Source: Parachlorella kessleri (lineage: Eukaryota; Chlorophyta; Trebouxiophyceae; Chlorellales; Chlorellaceae). Taken from it: a stretch of 49,034 nt of DNA. This document shows, in pieces, positions 29,797-42,400 of this stretch. The notes beneath the pieces were generated by a model. It had not been told where the DNA came from. It saw nothing but the letters and a program-made list of their open reading frames with translations, and did no database searches. Made by a program: the position numbers and the translations under genes. Position 1 is the stretch's first letter. Each line of letters opens with the position of its first letter. The stretch is from the NCBI GenBank assembly GCA_001598975.1, contig BBXU01002885.1, positions 1-49,034 of the forward strand, written 5' to 3'.

Positions 29797-31012
29797 GGCG
29801 CAGCGGGGTGGGTTCCTCACTGTTTGAAGCCTCGGCACGCAGGGTGAGCTGTGCAAGCTCGACTTCGCACCTTTCAATTGCCAGTTGGCCTTGTGCAGGG
29901 TCAGAGAGGTTGGTCTCGGGGCCAGGTGCTTCATGTGGTGTTTTATCTAGAGCCATGGTTCATACCGAGAGCTAAAACAAGATTTTTATTGAGCACTTGT
30001 GTGTGAGCACCGCAACGCCTGGTAGTTTTCCTGAACCCGACCAGGCGTGCCTGAGGCAGAGCTGTCTCAGCACTGGTGCCACAATTCCCCTTTTAGCAGG
30101 ATGGCCCATGTGTTCTGCCCTGATCATATTGTGCGTGTTGTGAGGCATGTGCGTTGCTGTGACAGGTGGCAGATCTCGAAAGGCAGGGTCTGTAAGGTCT
30201 CCATCTGAAAAGGGCCTGTCGTCCCCTTACTGACACTGCAGAGGATGATAAAGGCAGTATGCAGGCCTCGGTATGCCAACATATGTGCGGTCGCTAGAGG
30301 TTTAAAGGTGCAGCCTTGTGCGAGTAATGGTAACAAGCATGGCCTCTATGTCGCAAAGTTGCTGGCTTTGGCAAGGAACAGGAGAGGCGCAGCCCAAGGT
30401 TGCACTAGAGCTGAGAAAGGCTTACGTGCTGGTTGGGATAGCTGAGCAGCAGCTGGCCTCTAAGGTGAAGCTGACTGTGCGTACTCAACAGTATTCAGCC
30501 GCCCCAGCAGGTGGCCCTGGTGGATATAAGGGCAGAGAGGCCAAGGCTTCAGTCTGTGTGGCCTGCTCTTGCACATCTCCTTGTATTGCCGCAACTCAAC
30601 AACGAACGGATAGTTGATGGGATCGGCCTCCTTGCCTGTTACCCCTCTGCGAGCATCAGGCAAGCTGCTTGCGCAAGGTGGAGGTGCGCAGAGTCTGCTG
30701 CGGTTGAATTGCCCTGTCGCGTGAGGGCTCATGCTTGTGCAACTGCAGGAGCTCAGCTAGGTAGGTAAGTGACTCATGAGGTAATCTGTACACCCACTGC
30801 GATCAGTCACGGAGGAAGGGCGACTCGCATGATGGAGTGATGGGGCGGCAGGAGCTCAGTGGTGGCGCTCGCGCCCTGATGATGGCGCCAATGCATCGGG
30901 GCTTCCGCCCGAGGCGAGCCTGCGAAAGCCTCCTCGATGTCTTGGACGACATTCTGGCAATTCTACTTCGTTCATTCGCTTGAGAACCTAGCACCGCTTC
31001 GTCATAGCAGCA
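29797..31012. other. Intergenic region, BAT2-like 3' end to secreted protein start
   Basis: About 1.2 kb with no gene I can support. It contains a candidate polyadenylation signal at 30191-30195, then the promoter and 5' UTR of the next gene. The sequence just before ATG 31013 (AGCAGCAATGGC) is a good initiation context. Open frames on both strands lack any conserved motif. Confidence 0.5.
30191..30195 (+). terminator. Candidate UGUAA polyadenylation signal
   Basis: TGTAA about 395 nt past the BAT2-like stop codon is the first such motif downstream. The call rests on motif and position only. Confidence 0.35.
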
Positions 31013-32850
31013 ATGGCTCGCGCAACTGGGTTCATTCTGCTGGCGCTGCTGGCCTGCAGCGCACACGCCAAGATGTGCGACAGGCTCCCTGAGGGTAAGG
31101 AGCAGCTCTGCAACCTCGACTGCGGAAGCCAGGCTGCGAGGCCGGGCCCAAGCGGCGCTTCCAGCACCCCTCCATCACCCCCGGGATCATCTTGGCCTCT
31201 CCGTGCCATCACGCAGGTCCCATGAAGACCGCTTGCGAGCACGCTCGGGACGCCTTCAAGACTGAGGAGCACTCTGACAAGCGGAAGCTGCTGGGTTTCT
31301 CTCCCACCCAGGTAGCAGCGCTCTTGCATAACCCTGCCACGACCCTGCCTTGAATCTAGCACCGTGTGGTCCGGGACGGTGTTGCTCTTATGAGCCGGGC
31401 ATGAAAAGCTCCACACTTGCAAAGCCGCAGTCTTGCAGCCGGGATAGCAGTGTGGGCGTTGCCTAGTATGTGCCCAACAGCTCCTACTGCCAGTTACTGC
31501 AGGCCTGGGGCGATGTTCAGAGCTTCTTCCACGAGATGATGGGCGGCAACTGGACCCAGTACCTGCCTACCGCTTGGGCCAACGTTGGTGAGGGCTGGGG
31601 GGCAACTTGACTCAGGCATTGCCATTCTCCTGCTGTGTGAGCTTCATTACCAGTACACTGGTGTTAGTCACCGGAAAACCGCTCCTCCTAGCCGTCAATG
31701 TCCCGCTGCTGTCCTTCACCCGCATGCTGCACCTTACCTCTCTAGCGGCGCCCCTTGCGGTGCTGCAGACTTCGACTGGAGCAAGCTGGGCACCTTTGAC
31801 TACACCTCCAACATGCACTACTTTGTGGATGCCATCTACGCCAAGAACATCACTGCCCCCAAGACCCTTAAGGACGTGACCGACAACATGGAGCAGGTCT
31901 CCGCCATCTTCTGCAAGCCCGAGACGTGAGTGGGCCTGGGCCGGCTGCGGGGGTCCATCCGTGTGTTTGGTCGCCGGGTGGTTGAGGGGGCGTTAGTCGG
32001 TGGACGGGTGGGAGGGCAAGGCCACACCTGCACCCACAGGAGTAGGGAAGGGATAAGGAGGTGGCGGCTACCTATATTGCAAGGTCAGAGCGGCAGGTGG
32101 AAAGCAACACACACCATGCTCAAGTGCTGTTAGCTGGCATCGGGAATGGCACATGCGGAAGCAATTTGGCCTGCTTTGGCCCTGGCTGCTTTCATGTTCC
32201 AGCTAATGGTGGTCCCCAGCCTTCGCACCGACCAGGCAGGCGCTTGCTTGCTGCAACCGTGCGCACGTCCTTGACAGCGCTGTCACTAAAGCTCACGCCA
32301 GCCGCCTGAAAAGTGCTGCTGTCCATATTCATCGTGCCCTGCTGCCTGTCCCTGGTGCAGCTATGTGCCCTCCCAGAAGGTGTATGCCACCTGCGAGGGG
32401 CCAAAGGTGACCCTGGCCTACGTGCCCAAGGTCTGCATCCTGGATGAGGCGACCCAGCAGGTCAGTGAGGGGCATGTGGACTGTGGGAAAGGGCACCGGC
32501 TCTGGTAATGCCAAAACGAAGGTAGAGTGTAGCCTGGCCTGCGCCAAGCACTGTGTTCTCCTCGCGGGGCAGCAGCACTGTCACATTGCGGTGTTGTCGT
32601 TCTGAACTGGTTGGCCGACCGAACGCCTGTTCCCCTTCCCTCCCTTCTCTCCTGGCAGGTTGTGTGCGACCCCGCCAAGATCGTGCTGACCAAGGCCCCC
32701 GGCGGCTGCACCCACAAGTATGCCACCGCCTCCAGCTGGAAGGGCAAGGAGTGCAAAATTGCTGGCACCGTGGGCTTCACCAAGGAAGTCTCCTATGGTG
32801 GCAACGCCTACGAGATCCCTCTGACCTCCATCTCCCTGGGCCAGGTTTAA
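31013..32850 (+). CDS. Secreted cysteine-containing protein, unknown function
   Basis: Exons 31013-31094, 31217-31311, 31503-31587, 31769-31925, 32361-32460 and 32659-32850 encode 236 residues; all introns are GT-AG and phases agree. A clear signal peptide (FILLALLACSAHA, cleavage after about residue 19) precedes a mature chain with eight cysteines (from MCDRL, KTAC, IFC, ATCEGP, KVC, VVCDP, GGC and KEC), enough for four disulphides. There are two N-glycosylation sequons (NWT, NIT). The second half looks beta-rich (VTLAYVPKVC, AKIVLTKAP, CKIAGTVGF). Codon use is extremely biased to C- or G-ending codons (AAG for Lys, GAC, ATC, CAG), stronger than in neighbours, which suggests high expression. 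I do not recognise the family; a cell-wall, periplasmic or extracellular role is inference. Confidence 0.85.
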
Positions 32851-33175
32851 GCTGTGAGCTGATGCAGCAGGACGGCTGCCCTGTGGTGCTTCGACATCAC
32901 AGGCTGTAGATTGTAGGGCCCTACAGTGGCATAGCATGCGCCTGGGCAAGCCTCTGCATGGGTCGTTCCAGTGTGTATGCCCACATTTGTGGGACATGTG
33001 TGTATATGGGAGAATGGCCCTCTACTATTTGTCTGTCGTAGTGACCACTATTTGATTCTGCTAGCACTAGAGTATTGACCAAGTATGGACTTATATTTGC
33101 CAGGGTACCTTTTGGGTGCACATATACCAGACGGCGCCAGCGCTTGAACTGCCTGTCCCACAGCACTGCTTCTAT

Positions 33176-33180
33176 TGTAA
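33176..33180 (+). terminator. Candidate UGUAA polyadenylation signal (secreted-protein gene)
   Basis: First TGTAA after the TAA stop at 32850, about 325 nt downstream. Confidence 0.45.
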
Positions 33181-33237
33181 GCTCCAAGTGACTTGACAGG
33201 TGCTGACTAGTGGTGACTCCCTTTGAACTCTTGTTGA

Positions 33238-33242
33238 TTACA
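33238..33242 (-). terminator. Candidate UGUAA polyadenylation signal (GATA gene A)
   Basis: TTACA on plus reads TGTAA on minus, about 1.26 kb past the GATA gene A stop. It is close to the facing gene's own signal. A long 3' UTR makes this less certain. Confidence 0.3.
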
Positions 33243-34502
33243 CATCATCAAATGGGCGTCATACAGGAACTGCAGTTGCCCAGCCTCACATGAATCCAAC
33301 CTGACATCTGTCGTCGGTAAAGAGTACCCAGCTTCTTTCACTCTGCTGCACAAACCCAGAGGGTCAAGTGGAACCTGGGCTGCTAGGCTAGAACCTGGGT
33401 CCCCAGAGTACAAACCGGCACAGGCACCCACAGAGTCGCCTGGGGGGGCTGGACAGCTCTGAGAGCAGCCACGTTCAGCACAGCGCCGCCGCCAAACACC
33501 CAAGTACCCACAGGGCAGACAGTGGCAGCAATGGATGGCACATGTGTACACTGGCATGCAAGTTCCAAACTCATGCTGAGTTCCTGTCCTGCACCCCACC
33601 CCCAAAAACACTGTACTTAAACAAAGCAAGAGAGAATAGTACAAAGGTACCCCCTCAACACCAGAATGGAGCGCAGCACAACACCTTTAGTTCGAGAGCG
33701 AACCTCCCAACCCAGTAGAGCAAGACGTCATGACAGCGGAGCACAGCCAACGCAAGCAAACCAACTTTGAAATGGCTACACCGAGTGCAGACAGCACCCT
33801 GGCTGTGAGTTACTAGGGTTGCATGGACAGGACAATGCCCCGCAGTCAAAGACATGTCCCTGCTATTCAAGACCCACCAAAAGTATTCAGTACTAGTAAC
33901 AGTATCTTGTTCACGCAGCTGAAAACCGCTGACATGCAAGCTGGCAGGGATCAGCCCGGGTTACTACCAAACACACGAAGGAAGCCTCTCCCCTCTTAGA
34001 AACAGCATATGCCAAAGGGTAATGGTGCATCTGACAGGGTCATGCCATGCATGCATTATCATCAAATGGAGCGGGCAGAGTCCCATAACGGAAGCCAGTG
34101 TGGGATTAAAGCCTATCACGCCCCATATACACCGCAGCTGCTTGATTGGCCTTTCCATCCCCAACCCTTGCCCTGCCATGCACCGGACTTGAGGTCGCTG
34201 ACAAAGACGGGGTTGCCCTTCTAAGCCGAGCCCGGTGCACAAGCTCCACTGTGATTTCCACTGACTGACTTTGTAGTTCGCTGTACTGTCCATTACCTCC
34301 TGGTTGACACCCATCCCCCCAGCTACCACCTATGTACACACTCCTGCTAAGCCCTTGTGACAACCTGACCTAAGAAGACCCGCTATTATAAACCATTCTT
34401 AACTTGTTGGAATCACCACAATGGTCCTGCGGTGAGTGGCTTGCTCCGCCTGACGGGGAGACTCATCAGCTTCAGAGGTCACACATACCGCTGGGAAGCG
34501 CG

Positions 34503-37500
34503 TCAGTCTCCCACGGGCTCTGCCAGTCGGTAAAAGCAGTCCAGGAGGTCTAGGAGGTGGCCGTTGGGAGGCGGGGCTGCATGCCGATCAATGCCGGCCC
34601 GGGGGGTGCGGCTGCTGGGGTCACGCAAGCCGGGGTCACACAAGCTGGCCGCCGGAATGTGTGACGAGTTGCTGCTTGGGATGCTGCAGCTGCTGATCCC
34701 ATGGCTGCTTGGGTTGACCGGCTGCTGCAGCAGCGAACCAGGTTTGGGTGCACATAAGGGCACTACCATACAAGGTTTGCGCAAGCTTTGTGTATGGCAT
34801 CCTCAGGGCACGGCCATGCGTTTGGCAGGACACCTGTACTGATGCGGCTGCCTTCAGATGTGACTAACAACCTCTGCGAGTGCTTGTCCACAGGCGCGCC
34901 GGAGCGCCCGGCCTTAGCAGCAGTAGGGAGCAGTCTTGCTTGTCCTGCGACCTGCCAGCAGGCTGGCATACATATCAGGGGGCGGCTACCCCAGGCCACT
35001 TCGTGGCACTGGCCAGTTGAGAAGCAGTGAGTGAGCTCCACATGGCTATGCCGCAGCATTTCAGCAATAGCCTACATACCTGCTGGTCCCCTTCCTCCTC
35101 GTTGCTGCCAGTGGCACCACTGCACAGCGTGCCGGTGTTGCTGCCAGCCCTATCCGCCAGCTCCAAGCCCAGGTCCAAGTCAAACTCCAAGTCTCCGCTG
35201 CAGAACTCCTCAAATGCCAGGTCCAGAAGGTCACCACCACCACCGGCACCCTGCCCCCGCTGCCCCTGCTGCTGGTCCCTCAGCAACAGTAGCTGCTGCC
35301 CCTGCTGCTGCTGTTGATGTGGCGTTGGGCCTACCAGGCCGCTGGCATGGCTTGAGGCTGCTCTGGCTGCAGTGGCTTCTGAGTGCTGTGAGTTGGCCTC
35401 TGCCTCCCCAACAGCAGCGAGGAGCTCTTCTAAACTGTCTGTGCTGCCGGTGCGCGGCCCTGCAAGTCACAGGAGCAGCAGGTGAAGGCCTTGCTCAACC
35501 CCCATGTGGAAGCAGTCTTCATGGTCACTCGGCTACTAGTTACCCTATTGGGGTTTGACCTACTGCAAGACAGTGACTCTCACAGTTGACTCTTACGGTG
35601 CATAGTTTGGTACAAGAGCATGAAACTATGCATGCCAATGCAGAACTGCTAGTTGTCGCACTGGGGGGCTTCCCTGCCGACTGCACGCACCGGGCATCGG
35701 CAGAGACATGCACCGCCTTGGCATGCCCAAGTCCAGATCCCCATCCCAAGCACCTGCCGCCGCCGCCGCCGCAGTAGCGAACCCACCGCTCGCCGCGGCT
35801 GCTGCAGCGGCGGCAGGGGTGCATGGTGCCGAGGGGTGCTTGATGAGGCCGCGCTGTGGCTGGCTGGCAGCACTGGCCGGCTTGGCGGGAAGTACCTGGA
35901 GCTGCAGCACCACACGGAACCCACCGACAATGGCCGGAACGGCCTGCATCTTGGGCGGCATTGGTGTGTGGCTGGCAGCGATGGTCGCTGCTGAGGCCGG
36001 CTGAGGACATGGTGGAAGGTCGGTTGGGCGCGATGGACCAAAGGGTCCTGACATGCGGCTCTGGAAAGGCGGAGAGGGCATGTGGCTGGGGGGAGTGGCT
36101 GGCACTGGGACTGAGTATTGTAGCACGGGGCCGTGCTGAGCGCCTGTGTTGGCTGTCCCGAAGCAGGCCAAAGGCGGCGCTGATGCTGATGGGGAGGCTG
36201 GGGCAGAGTTAGGCAGGAGGGACCGTGGCGCAGCGGGCATCGAACCCGGGGCAGCAGCTGCAGGGCCGGCTTGCAGTGGTGGGGAGTCGTGAAAAACGAT
36301 GCGGCTCTGGAAGGGGGAGGTGCCTGCAAGCGCAGCCGCTGCTCCAGTTGGGCTGTCAATAGTGGGCAGCAGGTCGGGGAGTGCATGTGCTTGGTGCTGG
36401 AGAGACATCTGTCGGAGGATGGGCTGCCCTGGAGGGGCCATGTCAGCGCCCATCGCTTGCGATGCAGGGAATGCCGGCAGTGTCCCGCCAACCTCTGGCG
36501 CTGGCGGTCCAGGAACATCCAACGCTGCCTGCTGGCCGGCCGGAGGCTGCTGCCCCCCCGCTGGGTTGCCGTGGGCGGTTGGTGAGGCTGGCAATGCTGC
36601 GGCTGCCCCACTGGACGCGGTCACCGGGGGAGGGTTGGGCGACATACTGTCACCTAGTAATGCCTGGCTCCTCCTCAGCCTGGCAGTGCCTGGAGCGCCA
36701 CCTGGGTCCCCCAGTGAGCCGCTGGGTGCATCCAAGCAGCCAGCTGGGGTGGGTATGGCAGGGGCGCCCGCAGCAATTTGGGGGCTTGCGGCATGGGGGC
36801 CTCCCAGGGCTGCCCTGGGGCTTGAGGAGGGTTTTGGTAGGCCTGTGACGCCGGCCATGCCTCCTGGTCCTGGCTGGAACACAGGCTCGCCAGGGGCAGC
36901 GGCAGGATGCGTAGCTGCATGGAGGATGGCTGACCGCCGTGCGGGAGGGGAAGTAGTAATTGCAGCTGATGCGGGAGGGACAGACGGGCGGGGGCGAGGG
37001 CTTGAGGCTGCTGGGGCAGGCGCAGCCGCGCCCAGGAGCGCCTCAGCTGTGGCCCGCTGCCGCGCCGTGGCCTGCCGCATGGCGTGCTGTCGCTGAGCGG
37101 CAACAGCAGCCAAGCTGTGCAAGGCGGCCGTGGGTGCAACTGTTGGCAGCAGAGAGGGGCGGGCTACATATGGCGTTGCTGGGAAGGCCACGGCGGGGTT
37201 CCCTGCCGTGTGGGTAGGACGAGCCACCACTGGTGGTGCTGGGGAGCTAGGGGCTACCCCCGCAGGGGCCACTGCCGTCTGGGGTGCAGGGCTGGCAGCG
37301 GCTGCTTCCGTTGACGGTGCGTGGCCGAATCCTTGTGGTGCAGCAGTTGCCGCCAGCGCCGCTGCTTCTGCTCCTCCTGCGGCTGCTGCCACAACAGCCT
37401 GGCCACCGGGCTCTGGTGGCGTTGCCATCCGCATGCCGAGCACCCGTGGTCCTGCCGAGATGGTCCTGGGCGGCGGCTGTGTAGGCAGCTGACCTGGCCC

Positions 37501-38164
37501 GCTGGAGGCGGCTGCGGGTGCAGCTGTTTGTTGCTCGGAGGCTGGGGCGCTAGCAGGGGGACCCTGTTGGCCTTGCTGCATGTCTTCCAGCAGCTTCCTC
37601 CTCTGCGAGGGGCTAGGTCGCACCATCTTAAACCGGGATTATGCACTCCAGCTCGCTTCTCAGCAGGGGGGTTCCCTGCACGGTTCCCGTGCTGCCGACA
37701 AGCAGCAGCGCAGGTGCTGGCTCACTTGCTCAGCGACGGCGTCATATTATCACATGTACTACACGCATCACAGCTGGCCAACTTGGCAACATGCGAAAGC
37801 TTTTGTCTGTAGGATGCTTGCTCCCAACACATACCTTGGCCGCCCCCCGCCCAACGTTGGCAAGCTGGGTCACATCTCTCATTCTTCTGTGCTTCTGGTA
37901 GAAGCACCCACAGCTGTTGCAGAGGGGACCTGCATGGGAACACCAGACCGGCGGTTTGCCAGTGTCACTTGGGTCACTGACTCAAGGCAGCACAGCCCAA
38001 ACCTTAGTTATTACCATTCGTTCTCTGCCTTGGGTAAGCTTACCGCTTGGGCCGGTCCTCATGACGGGTGTCTGGGACTGGGGGCAGCCACAGTTGCTGC
38101 AGCATTTTTCGGGCCTTGGACTCGGCGAGTATGGGCCCTCCCCGCTCGGCCCTGCCTCCGACAT
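34503..38164 (-). CDS. GATA-type zinc-finger protein A (tandem paralogue)
   Basis: Exons in order: 38164-38044, 37929-37835, 37602-35691, 35459-35080 and 34724-34503; 909 residues. An in-frame TAA sits directly before the ATG, which fixes the start. The finger is at the very N-terminus: C22-X2-C25-X18-C44-X2-C47, with TPVMR, GPSGPLCNSCG and then a basic KHRRMRD tail, so it should bind GATA-like DNA sites in the nucleus. Residues 73-709 are Ala/Pro/Ser/Gln-rich. A block near 630-665 (GFRVVLQLQVLP, SQPQRGLIKHPSAPCTP), a RRCMSLPMPG boundary and a GSTDSLEELLAAV segment recur in paralogue B. Acidic-hydrophobic stretches DLLDLAFEEF and LEFDLDLGLEL (exon 4) and HLLDLLDCFYRL (end) look like activation domains. 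The last exon begins at a CAGCAG tandem acceptor. An additional small exon between 34725 and 35079 cannot be excluded. Confidence 0.82.
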
Positions 38165-39499
38165 TTAACTAAAGCAAAATGTCTACCAAAACAAGCTTGG
38201 GTGTGAAAGAGCAGCTGTCGAGAATCCTACGCTGACGGTCGGGTATTGTTGCGGTACCATGCGTGAAATGGGGCAGCTGCGGCCTCAAGTGCCAGCAGGT
38301 TCCACGTGAGGTTAGCACAACTCCTAGCCGCCCTTGAGAACAGGGGCAGGCGGGGTGGGCCCACAAAACCCGATAAGGGGGGTGCCGAGCATAGAATCAC
38401 GGGAGAGATTGGCAGTACTGAATGCCGTGCTGGGCCATGTCATGGAAAGGCGGCGCCCAGCAGGCGGCCAAGGAGCCGCCTTTTCCCAAATAGGGCATTG
38501 ACAGGTATTGACAGTGTCAGTCCCCCAGGGGACTGTTGGTGCCCTGAGCATTGCATGTCACACTTCGTCCTCGACCCCCACCACTGGTACTGGTACACAT
38601 CCTCATCATGGACGTACTACTATGATCCTACACAAGTGTAAACCCAACTGGCAGCCAGAAGCAGGCCCCCAATTGGCCCAATTTGCAAAAGGCAAATGGC
38701 CAATTCTACAAGGAAAAAAGTGCAACACAGCTACATGGAGCCACCACTGCGAAGCGTGCGACACATAGGTGCAGCCCAAGATCTTGGAAGGCAGAGAGCA
38801 CTATCAACCCCTGCCTCATGCACACACCAACTCTGAAATAGCTTGACTAGGCAGCCTGCTACACTCCTTTCTACGACTCCTGCTTCTGGCGGACTGCTAT
38901 GCTTGCTAGCTATACTATGCCCGTGCACAGGCTTCTCATGTGAGGAAAATAATGCCTGCAGGAAGCTGCCATGCAACAATCTAATAGCGCAAAATTGGGG
39001 GGAGCATAAGCACAAATAGATCACCACCAACTTGTTCAGTCCTGGACTTCCACGTGCGGCCCACATCACTCTGTCAGGCGGCTACTGCCGCAGCTTGGTC
39101 AAGTAATAGTACCACACAGCAACTCACTACAGCAAATGTGTGTCTTGTCGATCTTTCCCAAGTGCGCATTGATAAGTACCACGAGTCGGCAGCAGAACAC
39201 TGTTACCAGCAGGCTAAGAGCTACAGAGCATGATTGTACACGGATGTTAAGGTGAACAGACAGTCCACACAGGCATCAGCACGCTCAAGGAGTTGCGGAA
39301 GGCTTGACTGTCTGAGCGAGAGAGCTGCATCTGCACCGCTCACAGATCCCATCGTTTTGGAAGTCCCTGGTACACTTCATAGCTACACGGCCCAGATCAA
39401 CCTCACCTCGGCTTCAGTGCGCCAGCGGCCAACTGCCAGGCCTGCCCCAGGTCATCAGTCAGGAGAGCATACCAGGCCTCACCGCTAAGCAGGGCGCCA
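38165..39499. other. Spacer between tandem GATA genes
   Basis: 1.3 kb holding the 3' end of GATA gene B and the upstream region of GATA gene A. A short direct repeat, ATTGACAG, occurs twice at about 38498-38516. No TATA box, TTACA signal or coding exon was found. Confidence 0.45.
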
Positions 39500-42400
39500 T
39501 TAGGAGAGCATGTCGTGCATGCCACTGAGCAGGGCGCCAGTTTCCAGGATGGCGCGCCACTCGGTTGGGATCTCTGCTACCTCCGAGGGTTGCAGCTGGG
39601 CGCCCAAAGGCAGTGCTGAACCACAAAGGCCACTGCTGCACCCAGCAGGGCTGGACAAACCCTCGTTGGGCTGGCTGCTTGGGAGCTGGCCGGCAGCATC
39701 GGAGCCGCGGACCAAGCCTGACAGGAACCCACCACCCACTGGGGGGCGCTTGCTGCCTGCAGCTGCGAGTGGGGTCCCAGGGCCGAAATCGGAACTTGGC
39801 CTCATAGGGAAAGCCGGCGGCAGGCCCGGGGCCTGCTGGCTGGAAGACATCTCAAATGGGGCCGCACCACCAAGCCCAGTGCTCCAGACGTCAGGAAGAA
39901 TCTCAAAGTCCTCAGTGGGCTGGCTGCCAGGGGCAACCAGGGGGGTTGCAGTAATGCCATTACTGCCGCAGCGCTTGGGCAGACTAGCTGCCTGCAGGGT
40001 GTGAGGCCCCTTCTTGCTTGGGAGGCCAATGTTGCTTGCAACAAGGCTGCTGCCAGCGACGCCGCTCTACAACAGCCAGCAAAGGAGAAGAGGCTGTGGG
40101 GAGCCGGCTCGTGGCACAAGCTAGCATGTCAATTACACTTGTGCTCTCTGGCTGCAGCCATGGCCAAGTCCGCTTGCATTGAAGTTGGAACACAGCCCAA
40201 CCTGTGGACCCACAGAAGATCTCATTGATAGTAACACAGCACCCTTACTGCATCAACCTAAACTGCTGGTCGAACATGTCTGCCAGGGTAGCTGCCAGCT
40301 GTAAGACAGGCAGGCACGCTCTTCAAGAGATTGACGCAGGTGAGTAGGAAACACCATGCGCATGTACATACCTGCCCACACGCTTCGCCCAACTTGCTGA
40401 CCCCCTCCTCCAGCTCTGCCCAGTCAAGCTCCAGCTCATCCACACTGAAGCTCTCAAACAAGCCACGCAGCTCGCTCCCCTCGCCGCGCTCCCTGGCAGG
40501 CACCGCAGTGTCTGGACAGGAGGACGCTGCCGCAGCAGCCTGAGAGTCAATGCTGGCCAGGAACTCCGCATCAGCTAGCAGGTCTGCTAGGCTATCGCCG
40601 CTCTCAGTGTGTGGCACTGCACGCAGTAAGGGCATGGTGAGTTTTGCAGAGCGGCTTTTTGGGCAGGGTTCGGAGGCTGGTCATAAGCGAAAGCAGATAG
40701 TATGCTCTCTGCACAGGGACCCTAACATGAGCTTGGCAGACATATATATGACAAACCCAAAGAATTGGCAGAAGCGTGTGCATGCAATTCATACCACGCT
40801 AGTGAACCCACTGGTGGATGGACCTAGTACTGAATGTGAGCTGCCTCACCCCCTCCTGGCCCTCACCAGAAAACCATATAATCTCTTACCTGGCACTGAA
40901 ACACAGCGCCTGGCCCACGTTAACTCGTCATCCCAGCACTCTGCTGCTGCCGCCAATGCTGCCAGCCTGGCACCAGGCGTAGAGGGTGCTGAGGGCTGCT
41001 TGGGCAGGAGCCTCTGGGGTTGGCAGGCCTGACTTGCAGGCATGCTTTGTGCTGCAGGCATGTTGGGTATTGCATGCAGCTGCAGTACCACCTTTGCGCT
41101 GCCCACGCTGCCAGGGATGGCTTGCACCTGTAGGGGGAGTCCCTGCATCAGGGGCGCGCCTGGCGCACAAGTGGAGCCGAAGGGCTTGCTGGTGGGGCAA
41201 GTCGCACCTGAGCCGGGGGTCTGGGGCTGGGACAGGACTGCTGCATGGCTAGCGCTGCCAGGCGCGGCAGGCGTCTGGGCACTTGGCAGTGGCGTGGCTG
41301 GGCCATGCAAAAGTGGCACGCCAGGCAGAACGGCAGAAGTGACGCCTGGCTGTCTTGGCTCCAAGCTGGCTGCAGCCTGCATGCTTGCTCCTGAACCCAA
41401 AGCCGCTCCTGCCGTTGGTGGCAGGGAGAGTGCCCGGCCCACCGGCACCGGCGCCGGCACCGCTGTGCCACGCAGCACCGGCGAACGAGGAGTAGCTGTT
41501 GGCTGCATTGGTCCTGCCACACCTGCAGCATGCGGCTTGGCTCCTGGCGCCAGCACAGGTGGTGCGGCTGATGTCGCTGCCTGCAGGGCGGGCGGACGAA
41601 GAAACAGCGACGGCATAGCCGGGGCGAGCGGTGGAGTGTATGCAAGGGAAGCTGCTTGCTGCCCTCGCCCTGCGCCTATAGGTATGGCCTGTGCGCCACG
41701 TATGGCCTGTGCGCCAGGCCCCAGTGCAAGGTCCGCTGCTGTTCCACGTGCAAGGCCGCCAGGCCTCTGGGAAGCTGCTCGCTGCCCTGGCCCTTCGCTA
41801 GGTATGGCCTGTGCACCGGGCCCCATTGCAAGGGCCGCTGCTGCTGTTGCATGTGCAAGGCCGCCAGGCATCCGCACAGCTGCTGCTGCCTGCATGTTTG
41901 CCAACGGCCCACTGGCCGACCCCTGGGTCGCAGGCGTGGCAGCATGCGAGCTGGCACCGCTCTGCTGAGCCTTGCGCATCTCCTCCAGCATCTTTCTCCT
42001 CTGCAGGGTGGTTGCAAAACAATGCCCGATGTTGCAGTGTCTCCCATTACAATCTAGGTGAGAAACAGTGCAAGGGCAGCTTGTGGTGTGAACGAGGCAT
42101 CAAGTGACGAGGTGGTGGGGTGATGAATGCACCCCTTTAATGCTTCGTAGCCATCTCCACTGCAACTCACGCACCATGCAAGCTGCATGGCAGGCAAGTT
42201 TACGGCCAGTATGTCTCCCATGGGCGTTGCCAGGGCAGTCTCATGAAAATCAGGCAATAGGTGCCCCATGCACCACTCTTCCTCATGCCTGTGATATTAG
42301 GCAGCCCATTACTGGCTTCCTTCCAAGCTCCCTGTAACTTGGCACCAACACCGGCACCATGCACCACCAGGGAGGGGTTTGGTGCGGCTTCGGGGCTAGA

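Larger units (their letters stand above)
32851..34502. other. Convergent 3' region of the secreted-protein gene and GATA gene A
   Basis: About 1.65 kb between two facing stop codons. TGTAA at 33176-33180 (plus) and its mirror TTACA at 33238-33242 (minus) sit 57 bp apart. They could end the two transcripts, giving 3' UTRs of about 0.33 kb and 1.26 kb. No coding exon with conserved motifs was seen. Confidence 0.5.

Noticed and set aside
36221..36252. tRNA-like T-arm on the minus strand (GGGTTCGATGCCC)
   Set aside because: It lies inside a long GATA gene A exon. No anticodon, D-arm or acceptor-stem partner is present upstream.
36299..37096. Long plus-strand frame (265 codons) opposite GATA gene A
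   Set aside because: Ala/Gly/Pro shadow frame of the GC-rich minus-strand exon, with no motif of its own.
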